This document shows positions 1-8,090 of a stretch of 64,000 bases of DNA, piece after piece. A program made the position numbers and the translations under genes. A model generated the notes under the pieces. The model was not told the DNA's origin, searched no databases, and saw only the letters and a program-made list of their open reading frames with translations. Every line of letters starts with the position of its first letter. The first letter of the stretch is position 1. The DNA lies in contig NZ_CP109487.1 in NCBI RefSeq assembly GCF_036227605.1, positions 6,633,501 to 6,697,500 on the forward strand, in the 5' to 3' direction. The stretch comes from Streptomyces sp. NBC_01439 (GTDB lineage Bacteria; Actinomycetota; Actinomycetes; Streptomycetales; Streptomycetaceae).

Positions 1-527
1 GTCACCACGAGCGGCGGCACCAGGGAGATCGCGATCGCGACCCCCGGCAGGACCGCGGCGACGTCCTTGCGGGACAGTGCCACGGCCCCGGCGAAGCCCG
101 TCGCCAGGGCGGCGATCAGGTCGAGGAGCCCGGGGGAGGTCCGGCCGGAGATCTGACTGTCCGACAGCAAGTCGTACGACGGGGGCACCACCAGGGAGGC
201 CGCCGCACCGATCAGGAGCGCCAGCAGGCCGCCGAGCGCCACGAAGGCGAGGGCGGTGGAGCGGCGGCGCTGCACGGCGCCGAGGGCGATCCCCATGATC
301 GGCGTGGACAGCGGGGCGATGATCATCGCCCCGATGACGGTGGCGGTGGAGTCCGTGAGGATCCCGCACGCGGCGATCACGGAGGACAGCGTGAGCATGG
401 TCCAGAAGGCCGACTGCTTCGCCCGACCGTCCCCGGACGACAGGTCGAGATCCTCCTGGAGGTCCTCCAGGGAACGTCGCTTGTGGTCGGGCAGGATCCT
501 GTCGCGCAGCCGGCCGGTCAAGGGCAT
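1..527 (-). CDS. DUF389 family membrane protein (3' part beyond window edge)
   Basis: The reading frame enters from the left edge and starts at an ATG at 527-525, giving 175 visible codons. The translation has a short charged leader (residues 1-40, with RRSLEDLQEDLDL), then SAFWTMLTLSSVIAACGI, a D-S-T-A motif and GAMIIAPLSTPIMGIALG, which is the hallmark of the DUF389 (TIGR00341) family. At least three hydrophobic segments are visible. The family has no established function; a transport or envelope role is only a guess. An in-frame GTG at 572-570 could extend the N-terminus by 15 residues. The family call is firm because of the conserved GAMIIAPL block; the start is less certain. Confidence 0.8.
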   Translation of the reverse strand, partial: MPLTGRLRDRILPDHKRRSLEDLQEDLDLSSGDGRAKQSAFWTMLTLSSVIAACGILTDSTATVIGAMIIAPLSTPIMGIALGAVQRRRSTALAFVALGGLLALLIGAAASLVVPPSYDLLSDSQISGRTSPGLLDLIAALATGFAGAVALSRKDVAAVLPGVAIAISLVPPLVV

Positions 528-695
528 CTGCCCAGTATCGGGACCGGGATCCCCGCGCCGCCGCAGCAACACGACCGCCCGGCCCCGCGCGCCGGTAGCG
601 CCCCGGGCGGCCGGCCCGTCAGCCACGACATCGGCCTCCACGAGATCGGCCTCCACGAGATTGCCGACCGATCGCGACATCACGAGGCAATGCGG

Positions 696-1616
696 CTAGG
701 GCACGCTCAGCCGGTACCACAGCCGCATGGAGGGGCGGTTGCGCACGTAGAGGTGGGGTCCGCGGCCGACGGGGCGGGTGTACCGGCGTACGGGATCGCC
801 GTTCGGCCAAGTCAGCTCGCCCCTGCCGGTGATCACCGCCCCGCCGTCGGTCAGCCGGCAGTGGTGGACCTGCCGCAGGTGGGGGTGGGCGGTGCCCGGC
901 TCGGCGCCTCCGAGTAGCAGCAGGCGGTCGTCCCGTACGGCGAGGCCCCACGCATTGGCAACGGGCAGTTTCCGGAACCGGATCGGCTCCCCGACCCGCA
1001 GCTCGGCCAGGGGCGAGCCGGGGCCGTAGACGGTTCGGACGACCGAGTCCGTGACGTTGAGCCCGTCGATCTCCACCACGATGTGGTGGGGCTTCGGCGG
1101 GTAGAAGCCGTGGAGGCGGTTGCCGCCGGTGTCCCACCGGATGAGGGCGCCCGCACCGATGGGGTCCCCGTGGACACCCTCGTCGTTGTAGCCGGTCCAG
1201 AGGTTCGCCCGGCCGTCCGCCACCATGTGCTGGAGGCCGGAGCCCAGGGAGAAGCGTCGACGGGAACGGCCTTGCCGGCCGAAGAGCTGACCATTGCGCC
1301 TGTCCCGGTCCCCCCGGCCGAAGCCGTACAGGACGAACTCGTCCCGGCTCAGCGCGTCGATCCGCTTCGGTACCGTGGCCACGCCGTACAGGGTCCGCTC
1401 GTGGACGTGGTCCCCGTCACGGATGACGAGGAGCGCGTCGAAGGGCAACTCCGGAGGCTCCACGGAGCGCCAGCCGTAGGGCCGGGGCTGGAACCGGGCG
1501 TTGGCGCACATCAACCAGAGGGCCCTTCCCCACGCGTCCACCGTGGAGGCCAGGACCTTCCGTTCGTCGTACTGCCGAGGCAACAGTGCGTAGGGCCGCA
1601 GTGCCACTTTCGTCAA
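696..1616 (-). CDS. hypothetical protein, 306 aa
   Basis: I do not recognise a family. The protein has no signal peptide or membrane segment. It is rich in short beta-prone stretches and aromatic residues such as PRPYGW, NLWTGYNDEG and GFYPPKPHHIVVEIDG. WTGYNDEGV followed by RWD resembles one blade of a six- or seven-bladed propeller, so a beta-propeller fold is possible but unproven. The start is TTG at 1616, chosen because GAGGTGAT lies just upstream; a GTG three codons in is the alternative. It is transcribed leftward, and the stretch 1617-1747 separates it from malR. There I see no gene and no clear terminator. Confidence 0.6.
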   Translation of the reverse strand: MTKVALRPYALLPRQYDERKVLASTVDAWGRALWLMCANARFQPRPYGWRSVEPPELPFDALLVIRDGDHVHERTLYGVATVPKRIDALSRDEFVLYGFGRGDRDRRNGQLFGRQGRSRRRFSLGSGLQHMVADGRANLWTGYNDEGVHGDPIGAGALIRWDTGGNRLHGFYPPKPHHIVVEIDGLNVTDSVVRTVYGPGSPLAELRVGEPIRFRKLPVANAWGLAVRDDRLLLLGGAEPGTAHPHLRQVHHCRLTDGGAVITGRGELTWPNGDPVRRYTRPVGRGPHLYVRNRPSMRLWYRLSVP

Positions 1617-1747
1617 ATAATCACCTCGCGGGCGAAGGAACGTGTCGCCCCATGATCACACGCGTCGACCATTCGAGGCCGAGGTCCGGGCGGGCACCGC
1701 GTCGGCACTCGGTCCGGGCAGCCGATCGCGGCCTCGCGCGGGACGCC

Positions 1748-2812
1748 CTAGTCCCGGCGGCGTTGGCCCGGGCCCGAGGCGGTGGAGCCGCGCACCACCA
1801 GTTCGGGGAGGAAGACGAACTCGCTGTGCGGGGCCGGCGTGCCGCCGATTTCCTCCAGCAGGGTCCGGACCGCCGCCTGCCCCATCGCCTGCACGGGCTG
1901 GCGGATGGTCGTCAGCGGCGGGTCGGTGAACGCTATGAGCGGGGAGTCGTCGAAGCCGACCACCGACACGTCCTGCGGGACCTTCAGCCCCTGCTGGCGG
2001 GCCGCCCGGATCGCGCCGAGCGCCATCATGTCGCTCGCGCACACCACCGCCGTGCAGCCGCGCGAGATCAGCGCGGACGCGGCGGCCTGGCCGCCCTCCA
2101 GCGAGTAGAGGGAGTGCTGGATCAGCTCTTCGATCTCGGTCTCGTCGAGTCCGAGCCGCTCCTTCATCCCGAGCCGGAAGCCCTCGATCTTGCGGAGGAC
2201 CGGCACGAAGCGCTTCGGCCCGACCGCGAGCCCGATGCGGGTGTGCCCGAGCGCGGTCAGGTGGGTGACGGCGAGGACCATCGCGGCCCGGTCGTCGGGG
2301 GAGACGAAGGGGGCCTGCACCTTTTCGGAGAACCCGTTGATGAGGACGTACGGGACGCCCTGTCCGCGGAGTTGGTCGTAGCGGCCCATGTCGGCCGTGG
2401 TGTCGGCGTGCAGGCCGGAGACGAAGATGATCCCGGAGACCCCGCGGTCGACCAGCATCTCGGTCAGCTCGTCCTCGGTGGACCCGCCGGGCGTCTGCGT
2501 GGCCAGCACCGGCGTGTACCCCTGCCGGGTCAGCGCCTGGCCGATTACCTGGGCGAGCGCCGGGAAGATCGGGTTGTCCAGTTCGGGAGTTATCAGACCG
2601 ACGAGCCCCGCACTGCGCTGGCGCAGCTTCACGGGCCGCTCGTAGCCGAGTACGTCGAGGGCGGCCAGCACGGATTCGCGGGTGCCTGCGGCCACACCGG
2701 GCTTGCCGTTGAGCACGCGGCTGACTGTGGCTTCGCTGACCCCCGCCTGGGCTGCGATGTCGGCTAGCCGTGCGGTCACGGGATTGGACTGTACCGGTCG
2801 GACGTTCACCAT
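1748..2812 (-). CDS. malR: LacI-family maltose regulator MalR
   Basis: This is a LacI/GalR repressor of about 354 residues. Its N-terminal helix-turn-helix contains [19 protein letters not shown] and is followed by the hinge AALDVLGYERPV and a periplasmic-binding-protein-like effector domain with [21 protein letters not shown]. It closely resembles the MalR that represses malEFG in S. coelicolor, as I recall that protein. The ATG at 2812 overlaps the stop of the upstream alpha-glucosidase gene (ATGGTGA), which suggests coupled translation. The GTG at 2779 (VTARLADI) matches the start used in homologues and is a real alternative, giving 343 residues. Likely targets are the TTGCGCAA-type sites before malE and the amylase gene. 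A second regulator with the same recognition helix lies at 9737. Confidence 0.88.
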   Translation of the reverse strand: MVNVRPVQSNPVTARLADIAAQAGVSEATVSRVLNGKPGVAAGTRESVLAALDVLGYERPVKLRQRSAGLVGLITPELDNPIFPALAQVIGQALTRQGYTPVLATQTPGGSTEDELTEMLVDRGVSGIIFVSGLHADTTADMGRYDQLRGQGVPYVLINGFSEKVQAPFVSPDDRAAMVLAVTHLTALGHTRIGLAVGPKRFVPVLRKIEGFRLGMKERLGLDETEIEELIQHSLYSLEGGQAAASALISRGCTAVVCASDMMALGAIRAARQQGLKVPQDVSVVGFDDSPLIAFTDPPLTTIRQPVQAMGQAAVRTLLEEIGGTPAPHSEFVFLPELVVRGSTASGPGQRRRD

Positions 2813-4560
2813 GACCACCACGTGCACGAATCCGGGGGAAGCCGGACGGTTCGGCCGTCCGTCTCCACCGGGGCGCTGGAGAGTACGGGGCGTCCGGGCG
2901 CGGGAAGTTCGACCGGGCCGGGGCGGGTGTTGAGGGTGCAGGCGAAACCGGGGCGGGTGAAGAGGAGCACGCCCTCGGGGGCGGACTGCCAGCGCATTCC
3001 GCATGCGTACGGGGCTTCGGCCGGGGCATCGGCGCCCGCGTCGACCCCCGACCCCGCGTCGACCCCCACCTCCGTTCCCGCCCCCGTACCGGCCTCCGGC
3101 GCCCCCAGTCCCGGCATCGCCCGGCGCAGTTCCAGGGCGGCGCGGTAGAGCTCCAGCGTCGAGTGCGGGTCGCCGGTCTGCGCGGCGACGCTGAGGCCGC
3201 CCCAGCCGGCGGGCTGCGGGAGCCAGCTGCCGGTCGGCCCGAAGCCGTACGGGGGCTCCGCGCCGGACCAGGGGAGCGGCACCCGGCACCCGTCGCGCAG
3301 CCCGTCCTGTCCCTCCGGTTCCGAGGCGGTCGGGCCGTCCGTGTTCCCCGGCCGACGGCGTCCCCGGCGGAAGGCCGGGTCCTGGCGGACCCGGTCCGGG
3401 AGGTCCGCCACTTCCGGAAGGCCGAGCTCCTCGCCCTGGTAGAGGTAGGCCGACCCGGGCAGGGCCAGCATCAGCAGGGCGGCCGCCCGGGCCCGGGCCA
3501 GGCCGCGGACCCCGCCGCCGTAGCGCGTCACATGGCGCACGACGTCGTGGTTGGACAGCACCCAGGTGGTCGGGGCGCCGACGGCGGTGGTGGCGGCCAG
3601 GGACTCGTCGATGACGGTGCGCATCGCGGCGGGGTCCCACGGGCAGTTCAGGAAGCGGAAATTGAAGGCCTGGTGCAGTTCGTCGGGGCGCACGTACAGG
3701 GCGAGCCGCTCCGAGGTGGGCGCCCAGGCCTCGGCGACCCCGATGCGCCCGCCCCCGTAGGAGTCGAGGAGGCGGCGCCAGGAACGGTGGATCTCGTGGA
3801 CCCCGTCCTGGTCGAAGAAGGGGAGCGGCTCGGTGCCGATCAAGGTGGCCTGTGCGCCGCGGCCGATGTCCGGCAGGCCCGGGGCCTTGACCATGCCGTG
3901 GGCGACGTCGATGCGGAACCCGTCGATGCCGAGGTCGAGCCAGAAGCGCAGGACGGAGGCGAATTCGGCGGCGACCTCGGGATGGTCCCAGTCGAGGTCG
4001 GGCTGCTCGGGGGCGAAGAGGTGCAGGTACCACGCGCCGTCCGCGACCCGGGTCCAGGCGGGGCCGCCGAAGATCGACTCCCAGTCGTTCGGGGGCTCCG
4101 CGCCGCCCGCGCCCCGCCCGGGGCGGAAGTGGTAGCGCTCGCGGGCCCCCGGATCCCCGGCGAGGGCGGCGCGGAACCACGGGTGCTGCTCGGAGGTGTG
4201 GTTCGGCACCACGTCCACGATCACCCGCAGCCCCAGCGCGTGCGCGGCCCGGACCAGCTCGTCGGCGTCCGAGAGGTCCCCGAAGAGGGGGTCGACGGCA
4301 CGGTAGTCGGCGACGTCGTAGCCGCCGTCGGCCTGCGGGGAGACGTAGAAGGGGGTGAGCCACACGGCGTCGACCCCGAGGCGGGCGAGGTGGGGGAGGC
4401 GGGAGCGGACCCCGCGGAGGTCCCCGATGCCGTCCCCGTCGCTGTCGGCGAAGGAGCGCACGTACACCTGATAGATGACGGCATCGCGCCACCAGCCACC
4501 GCTCGCGGTCGCGTTGCTGGAAGAGCTTGCAAGCTGGACGGCCGTCGAGTCGTGGGTCAT
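2806..4560 (-). CDS. aglA: GH13 alpha-glucosidase (oligo-1,4/1,6-glucosidase type), copy 1
   Basis: This 584-residue enzyme has no signal peptide, so it should act in the cytoplasm, releasing glucose from imported maltodextrins. All four GH13 blocks are visible: DVVPNH (116-121), GFRIDVAH with the nucleophile D218, GVAEAW with the acid E277, and NHD at 337-339. Residues 473-510 form a low-complexity tract of repeated GTGAGTEVGVDAG type that copy 2 lacks. The gene lies divergent to malE across a 222-bp intergenic region and overlaps malR at its 3' end. The perfect palindrome AGCTTGCAAGCT lies inside codons 9-13, where a repressor could block elongation. It is about 75% identical to copy 2 over the first 110 aligned residues, counted by eye. 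Confidence 0.9.
   Translation of the reverse strand: MTHDSTAVQLASSSSNATASGGWWRDAVIYQVYVRSFADSDGDGIGDLRGVRSRLPHLARLGVDAVWLTPFYVSPQADGGYDVADYRAVDPLFGDLSDADELVRAAHALGLRVIVDVVPNHTSEQHPWFRAALAGDPGARERYHFRPGRGAGGAEPPNDWESIFGGPAWTRVADGAWYLHLFAPEQPDLDWDHPEVAAEFASVLRFWLDLGIDGFRIDVAHGMVKAPGLPDIGRGAQATLIGTEPLPFFDQDGVHEIHRSWRRLLDSYGGGRIGVAEAWAPTSERLALYVRPDELHQAFNFRFLNCPWDPAAMRTVIDESLAATTAVGAPTTWVLSNHDVVRHVTRYGGGVRGLARARAAALLMLALPGSAYLYQGEELGLPEVADLPDRVRQDPAFRRGRRRPGNTDGPTASEPEGQDGLRDGCRVPLPWSGAEPPYGFGPTGSWLPQPAGWGGLSVAAQTGDPHSTLELYRAALELRRAMPGLGAPEAGTGAGTEVGVDAGSGVDAGADAPAEAPYACGMRWQSAPEGVLLFTRPGFACTLNTRPGPVELPAPGRPVLSSAPVETDGRTVRLPPDSCTWWSW
4524..4535. promoter_or_regulatory. candidate MalR operator inside the aglA 5' end
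   Basis: AGCTTGCAAGCT is a perfect 12-bp palindrome whose centre TTGCAA shares its half-site with the CTTGCAG repeats before malE and the amylase gene. It lies 26-37 nt into the coding region. Binding by MalR or its paralogue is inferred, not shown. Confidence 0.45.
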
Positions 4561-4677
4561 ATCGGGGTCAACGCGGGTACATGCCCCCTGGTTGCGGGCC
4601 CCGGCAGTCGAAGGTGACTCGAACTAACAGCAAGCTGCGGCAACCGTACGGACACACGGATGTAACGATCGCCTCCG

Positions 4678-4699
4678 CTTGCAGAAAGTTTGCGCAAGG
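4678..4699. promoter_or_regulatory. candidate MalR operator in the malE/aglA intergenic region
   Basis: CTTGCAG at 4678-4684 is followed eleven bases later (start to start) by the palindrome TTGCGCAA at 4690-4697 within GTTTGCGCAAGG. The 11-bp step puts both half-sites on one face of the helix. CTTGCAG repeats are known from streptomycete amylase promoters. The same pair recurs at 11026-11044. The site lies about 85 bp upstream of malE and 115 bp upstream of aglA, so it could control both divergent genes. Confidence 0.6.
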
Positions 4700-4782
4700 T
4701 CTTTCGGTCCTCTTTCAGTCTTGTTACGTTCCTGGCAACTCGGGACCGCGAGGGCGCGGCCGGGATCATCGAAGGAGTTCAT

Positions 4783-6057
4783 ATGCGGCGTGGCATAGCG
4801 GCCACCGCGCTGGTCGCGACCCTGGCGCTCGCGGCGACGGCTTGCGGTGGGGACGACAAGAACGCGGCCGACGGCACCAAGGCGGGCGGCGAGCTTTCCG
4901 GCACGGTTACGTACTGGGACACCTCGAACGACGCCGAGAAGGCCAGCTTCCAGAAGATCGCCGAGGCGTTCACCGCGAAGCACCCGAAGGTGACCGTCAA
5001 GTACGTCAACGTCCCGTACGGCGACGCGCAGAACAAGGTCAAGAACGCCTTCAGCAGCGGCTCCGACGCGCCTGACGTCATCCGTGCCGACGTCGGCTGG
5101 GTCGCGGACTTCGCCTCCCTGGGCTACCTCGACGAGGTCCCGGCCGACACGGCGAAGAAGGTCGACGCCGAGTTCCTCCCGCAGGCCGCGGCCAGCGGCA
5201 AGTTCGAGGGCAAGACCTACGCCGTCCCGCAGGTCATCGACAGCCTCGGCCTCTTCTACAACAAGAAGATGCTCGCCGACGCCGGCGTCCAGCCCCCCAA
5301 GACGCTGGCGGAGGTGAAGACCGCCGCCGAGGCCATCAAGGCGAAGACCGGCAAGGCCGCCCTCTACCTGCGCGGCGACGACTCCTACTGGTTCCTCCCG
5401 CTGATCTACGGTGAGGGCGGCGACCTCGTCGACGCCAAGAACAAGACGGTCACCGTCGACAACGAGGCGGGCGTCAAGGCCTTCAAGACCGCCCGCGACC
5501 TGGTCGCCTCGGGTGCGGCGATCACCAACGCCACCGACGGCTACGCCAACATGCAGACGGCCTTCAAGACCGGCGAGGCCGCCATGATGATCAACGGTCC
5601 GTGGGCCGTCGCCGACACCTACGCCGGCGACCAGTTCAAGGACAAGGCCAACCTCGGCATCGCCGCCGTCCCGGCCGGCTCGGCCAAGGCCGGCGCCCCG
5701 CAGGGCGGCCACGACCTCGCCGTCTACGCCGGCTCCAAGAACACCGCCGCCGCGCACGCCTTCGTCGAGTACATGACCTCTCAGGAGGTCCAGGTGCAGT
5801 CGACCAAGGACCTCAGCCTGCTCCCGACCCGTACCGCCGCCTACGAGCAGCCGGACGTCAAGGGCAACGAGATGGTCCAGTTCTTCAAGCCGGCCGTGGA
5901 CAAGGCCGTCGAGCGCGCCTGGATCCCGGAGAACGGATCCCTCTTCGAGCCGCTGAAGGTCGAATACACCAAGGCGATCACCGGGGCGTCGAGCCCGGAG
6001 GACGCGGCCAAGGCGGCCGGCGTCGAGTTCCGCAAGATCCTCAAGGGCTGGAAGTAA
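4783..6057 (+). CDS. malE: maltose/maltodextrin-binding lipoprotein MalE
   Basis: This is the extracytoplasmic solute-binding component (424 residues) of the maltodextrin ABC importer. A type II signal peptide ends in LALAATAC, so Cys22 should be lipidated; GGDDK follows. Typical family-1 binding protein blocks follow, such as VTYWDTSNDAEKASF near residue 43 and MINGPWAV near 268. The ATG at 4783 is chosen because GAAGGAG lies at 4771-4777 and the signal peptide starts there; the frame is open 31 codons further upstream but that stretch is promoter DNA. malF begins 7 bp after the stop. Expression is probably MalR-controlled through the upstream TTGCGCAA site. Confidence 0.95.
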   Translation: MRRGIAATALVATLALAATACGGDDKNAADGTKAGGELSGTVTYWDTSNDAEKASFQKIAEAFTAKHPKVTVKYVNVPYGDAQNKVKNAFSSGSDAPDVIRADVGWVADFASLGYLDEVPADTAKKVDAEFLPQAAASGKFEGKTYAVPQVIDSLGLFYNKKMLADAGVQPPKTLAEVKTAAEAIKAKTGKAALYLRGDDSYWFLPLIYGEGGDLVDAKNKTVTVDNEAGVKAFKTARDLVASGAAITNATDGYANMQTAFKTGEAAMMINGPWAVADTYAGDQFKDKANLGIAAVPAGSAKAGAPQGGHDLAVYAGSKNTAAAHAFVEYMTSQEVQVQSTKDLSLLPTRTAAYEQPDVKGNEMVQFFKPAVDKAVERAWIPENGSLFEPLKVEYTKAITGASSPEDAAKAAGVEFRKILKGWK

Positions 6058-6064
6058 CGAAACC

Positions 6065-7126
6065 ATGGCTGCTCACACCAGCCAGTCGGTGGCGAAGGCC
6101 GCGGGCGACGACGTCGAGAACGACGTCGCCGCCCGCGGCCGGAGCCGCAGGACTGACAGCGACAGCGGTAACCGCGGCGGTGCCCGCGGCGGGAAAGGCG
6201 CGTCCGGCCTCCGGCGCGCCGTCGGCACGCACTGGTACGCCTGGGCCATGGTCGCCCCGGTGGTGCTCGTCCTCGGCGTGATCATCGGCTGGCCGTTGGT
6301 CCGGGGCGTCTACCTGTCGCTGACCGACGCCACCGAGCGCAACGTCTCGCGCACCATCGGCGCCCGGCACATCGAGGCCACGTACCAGTTCGTCGGACTC
6401 GACAACTACGTGGACGTGCTCAGCGACCCGGTGTTCCTGCAGCGGCTGGTGTGGACGGTGATGTGGACCGTCGCGTGCGTGTCCATCACCTTCACGCTCG
6501 GTCTGGTCCTGGCCAACATGCTCAACCGGGACTTCCGGGGCCGCGCCGCCTACCGGATGGCGCTCATCCTCCCCTGGGCCGTCCCCGGCTTCGTCTCCGT
6601 CTTCGCCTGGCGGTTCCTCTTCAACCGCGACAACGGCATCCTGAACAAGATCCTCGACGGCGGCGGCATAGCCGCGATCCCGTGGCTCGACGACCCGACC
6701 TGGGCCAAGTTCTCGGTCATCACGGTCAACGTCTGGCTCGGCATCCCCTTCATGATGGTCGCCCTGCTCGGCGGCCTGCAGTCGATCCCCGGCGAGCTCT
6801 ACGAGGCCGCCGAGATGGACGGCGCCAGCGCCTGGCAGCGCTTCCGGCACATCACCCTGCCCGGGCTGCGTACGGTGAGCATGACGGTGATCCTGCTCTC
6901 CACCATCTGGACCTTCAACATGTTCCCGGTGATCTTCCTGCTCACCCGGGGCGGACCCGGCGACTCCACCGAGATCCTGGTGACGCAGGCCTTCCGCGAG
7001 GCGTTCGTGTCGAGCCCGCGCGACTTCGCCGGCTCGGCCACGTGGGGCGTCCTGATCCTCGCCCTGCTCATGATCTTCGCGCTGGTCTACCGGCGCTCGC
7101 TGCGCAAGCAGGGAGAGGTGTGGTGA
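6065..7126 (+). CDS. malF: maltose ABC transporter permease MalF
   Basis: This is an inner-membrane permease of 353 residues. A charged, disordered N-terminus of about 55 residues precedes the first membrane helix (WYAWAMVAPVVLVLGVIIGW). The MetI-like transmembrane domain ends with the EAA loop EAAEMDGASAWQRFRHITLP around residues 250-269, which docks on the ATPase. It sits between malE and malG; the stop overlaps the malG GTG start (GTGA). No ATPase gene is in the cluster, as in other streptomycetes where the shared MsiK energises sugar importers; that partner is known for the genus and inferred here. Confidence 0.94.
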   Translation: MAAHTSQSVAKAAGDDVENDVAARGRSRRTDSDSGNRGGARGGKGASGLRRAVGTHWYAWAMVAPVVLVLGVIIGWPLVRGVYLSLTDATERNVSRTIGARHIEATYQFVGLDNYVDVLSDPVFLQRLVWTVMWTVACVSITFTLGLVLANMLNRDFRGRAAYRMALILPWAVPGFVSVFAWRFLFNRDNGILNKILDGGGIAAIPWLDDPTWAKFSVITVNVWLGIPFMMVALLGGLQSIPGELYEAAEMDGASAWQRFRHITLPGLRTVSMTVILLSTIWTFNMFPVIFLLTRGGPGDSTEILVTQAFREAFVSSPRDFAGSATWGVLILALLMIFALVYRRSLRKQGEVW

Positions 7127-8040
7127 CCATGTCCACCGCGACCACCGCTCGTACGGCCACCCCCGGCAAGGCGACCCCCGGCAAGGCGACCGCCGACAAG
7201 GCGACCGCCCGCCCCCGGGGCAGCCGTTCCCCGCTCGCCTCCATCGGCCTGCACGGCACCCTCGTCGTGGCGTCCGTGATCGCCGTCTTCCCGGTGCTGT
7301 GGATCGTGCTGACCTCGCTCAAGCCGGCCAAGCACGCGGTCACCACCGACTTCGTCAAGGAACCGACCCTCAGCAACTACACGAACCTGCTGGAGCAGAG
7401 CCACTTCCTCAGCTGGTTCGGCAACTCCGTCCTGGTCGCCGGCATCACCACCGTCCTCGGTGTCTTCATCGCCGCCACCACCGGATACGCGGTCAGCCGC
7501 TTCAAGTTCCCCGGCATGAAGCCGCTCATGTGGACCCTGCTCATCACGCAGATGTTCCCGATGGCGATCCTCATCGTCCCGCTCTACAACCTCATGGGCG
7601 ACCTCGGCCTGCTCAACCAGCCGCTCGGCCTGATCATCACCTACCTCACCATCGCGGTGCCGTTCTGCGCCTGGATGATGAAGGGCTTCTTCGACACCAT
7701 CCCGGTGGAGATCGACGAATCGGGCCGGGTCGACGGACTCAACCCCTTCGGCACCTTCTGGCGCCTGATCCTGCCGCTCGCCAAGCCCGGCCTCGCCGTC
7801 ACCGGCTTCTACGCCTTCATCACCGCGTGGGGCGAGGTCGCGTACGCCTCCGCCTTCATGGTCGGCGAGGAGAACCTCACCCTGGCCGGCGGACTGCAGA
7901 CGTTCGTCACGCAGTACACCTCCAACTGGGGAGCCATGAGCGCCGCCTCGGTGCTCATCGCCATCCCCGCGGCGATCTTCTTCGTCTTCGCCCAGCGTCA
8001 CCTCGTCGCCGGGATGACGGCAGGCGCAACCAAGGGCTGA
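7123..8040 (+). CDS. malG: maltose ABC transporter permease MalG
   Basis: This is the second permease, 305 residues from the GTG at 7123, which overlaps the malF stop and follows GGGAGAGG by a few bases. The ATG at 7129 is the alternative start. The first 35 residues are a cytoplasmic tail with the short repeat TPGKA-TPGKA-TADKA. Then come six predicted membrane spans and the EAA-type loop (EIDESGRVDGLNPFGTFW) near residues 200-217. It forms the translocation pathway together with MalF. The next gene, alpha-glucosidase copy 2, begins 50 bp downstream and is likely in the same transcript. Confidence 0.94.
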   Translation: MTMSTATTARTATPGKATPGKATADKATARPRGSRSPLASIGLHGTLVVASVIAVFPVLWIVLTSLKPAKHAVTTDFVKEPTLSNYTNLLEQSHFLSWFGNSVLVAGITTVLGVFIAATTGYAVSRFKFPGMKPLMWTLLITQMFPMAILIVPLYNLMGDLGLLNQPLGLIITYLTIAVPFCAWMMKGFFDTIPVEIDESGRVDGLNPFGTFWRLILPLAKPGLAVTGFYAFITAWGEVAYASAFMVGEENLTLAGGLQTFVTQYTSNWGAMSAASVLIAIPAAIFFVFAQRHLVAGMTAGATKG

Positions 8041-8090
8041 CCACCCGAGCCTGCCCCCTCCCACCCCGGCCCGATCTCTCCAAGGACACC

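Noticed and set aside
631..660. 15-bp direct repeat between the DUF389 gene and the gene at 696
   Set aside because: A single duplication (ATCGGCCTCCACGAG twice) in a short gap with no further pattern; it is probably slippage.
1748..4492. A single 914-residue frame covering malR and the region opposite the glucosidase reading frame
   Set aside because: Only its C-terminal part is the LacI protein. The rest is an Arg/Pro-rich shadow of the glucosidase gene in another frame.
4690..4782. A longer MalE with 31 extra N-terminal residues
   Set aside because: The extra part would precede the signal peptide and is read from the promoter/operator region; GAAGGAG fits the ATG at 4783.
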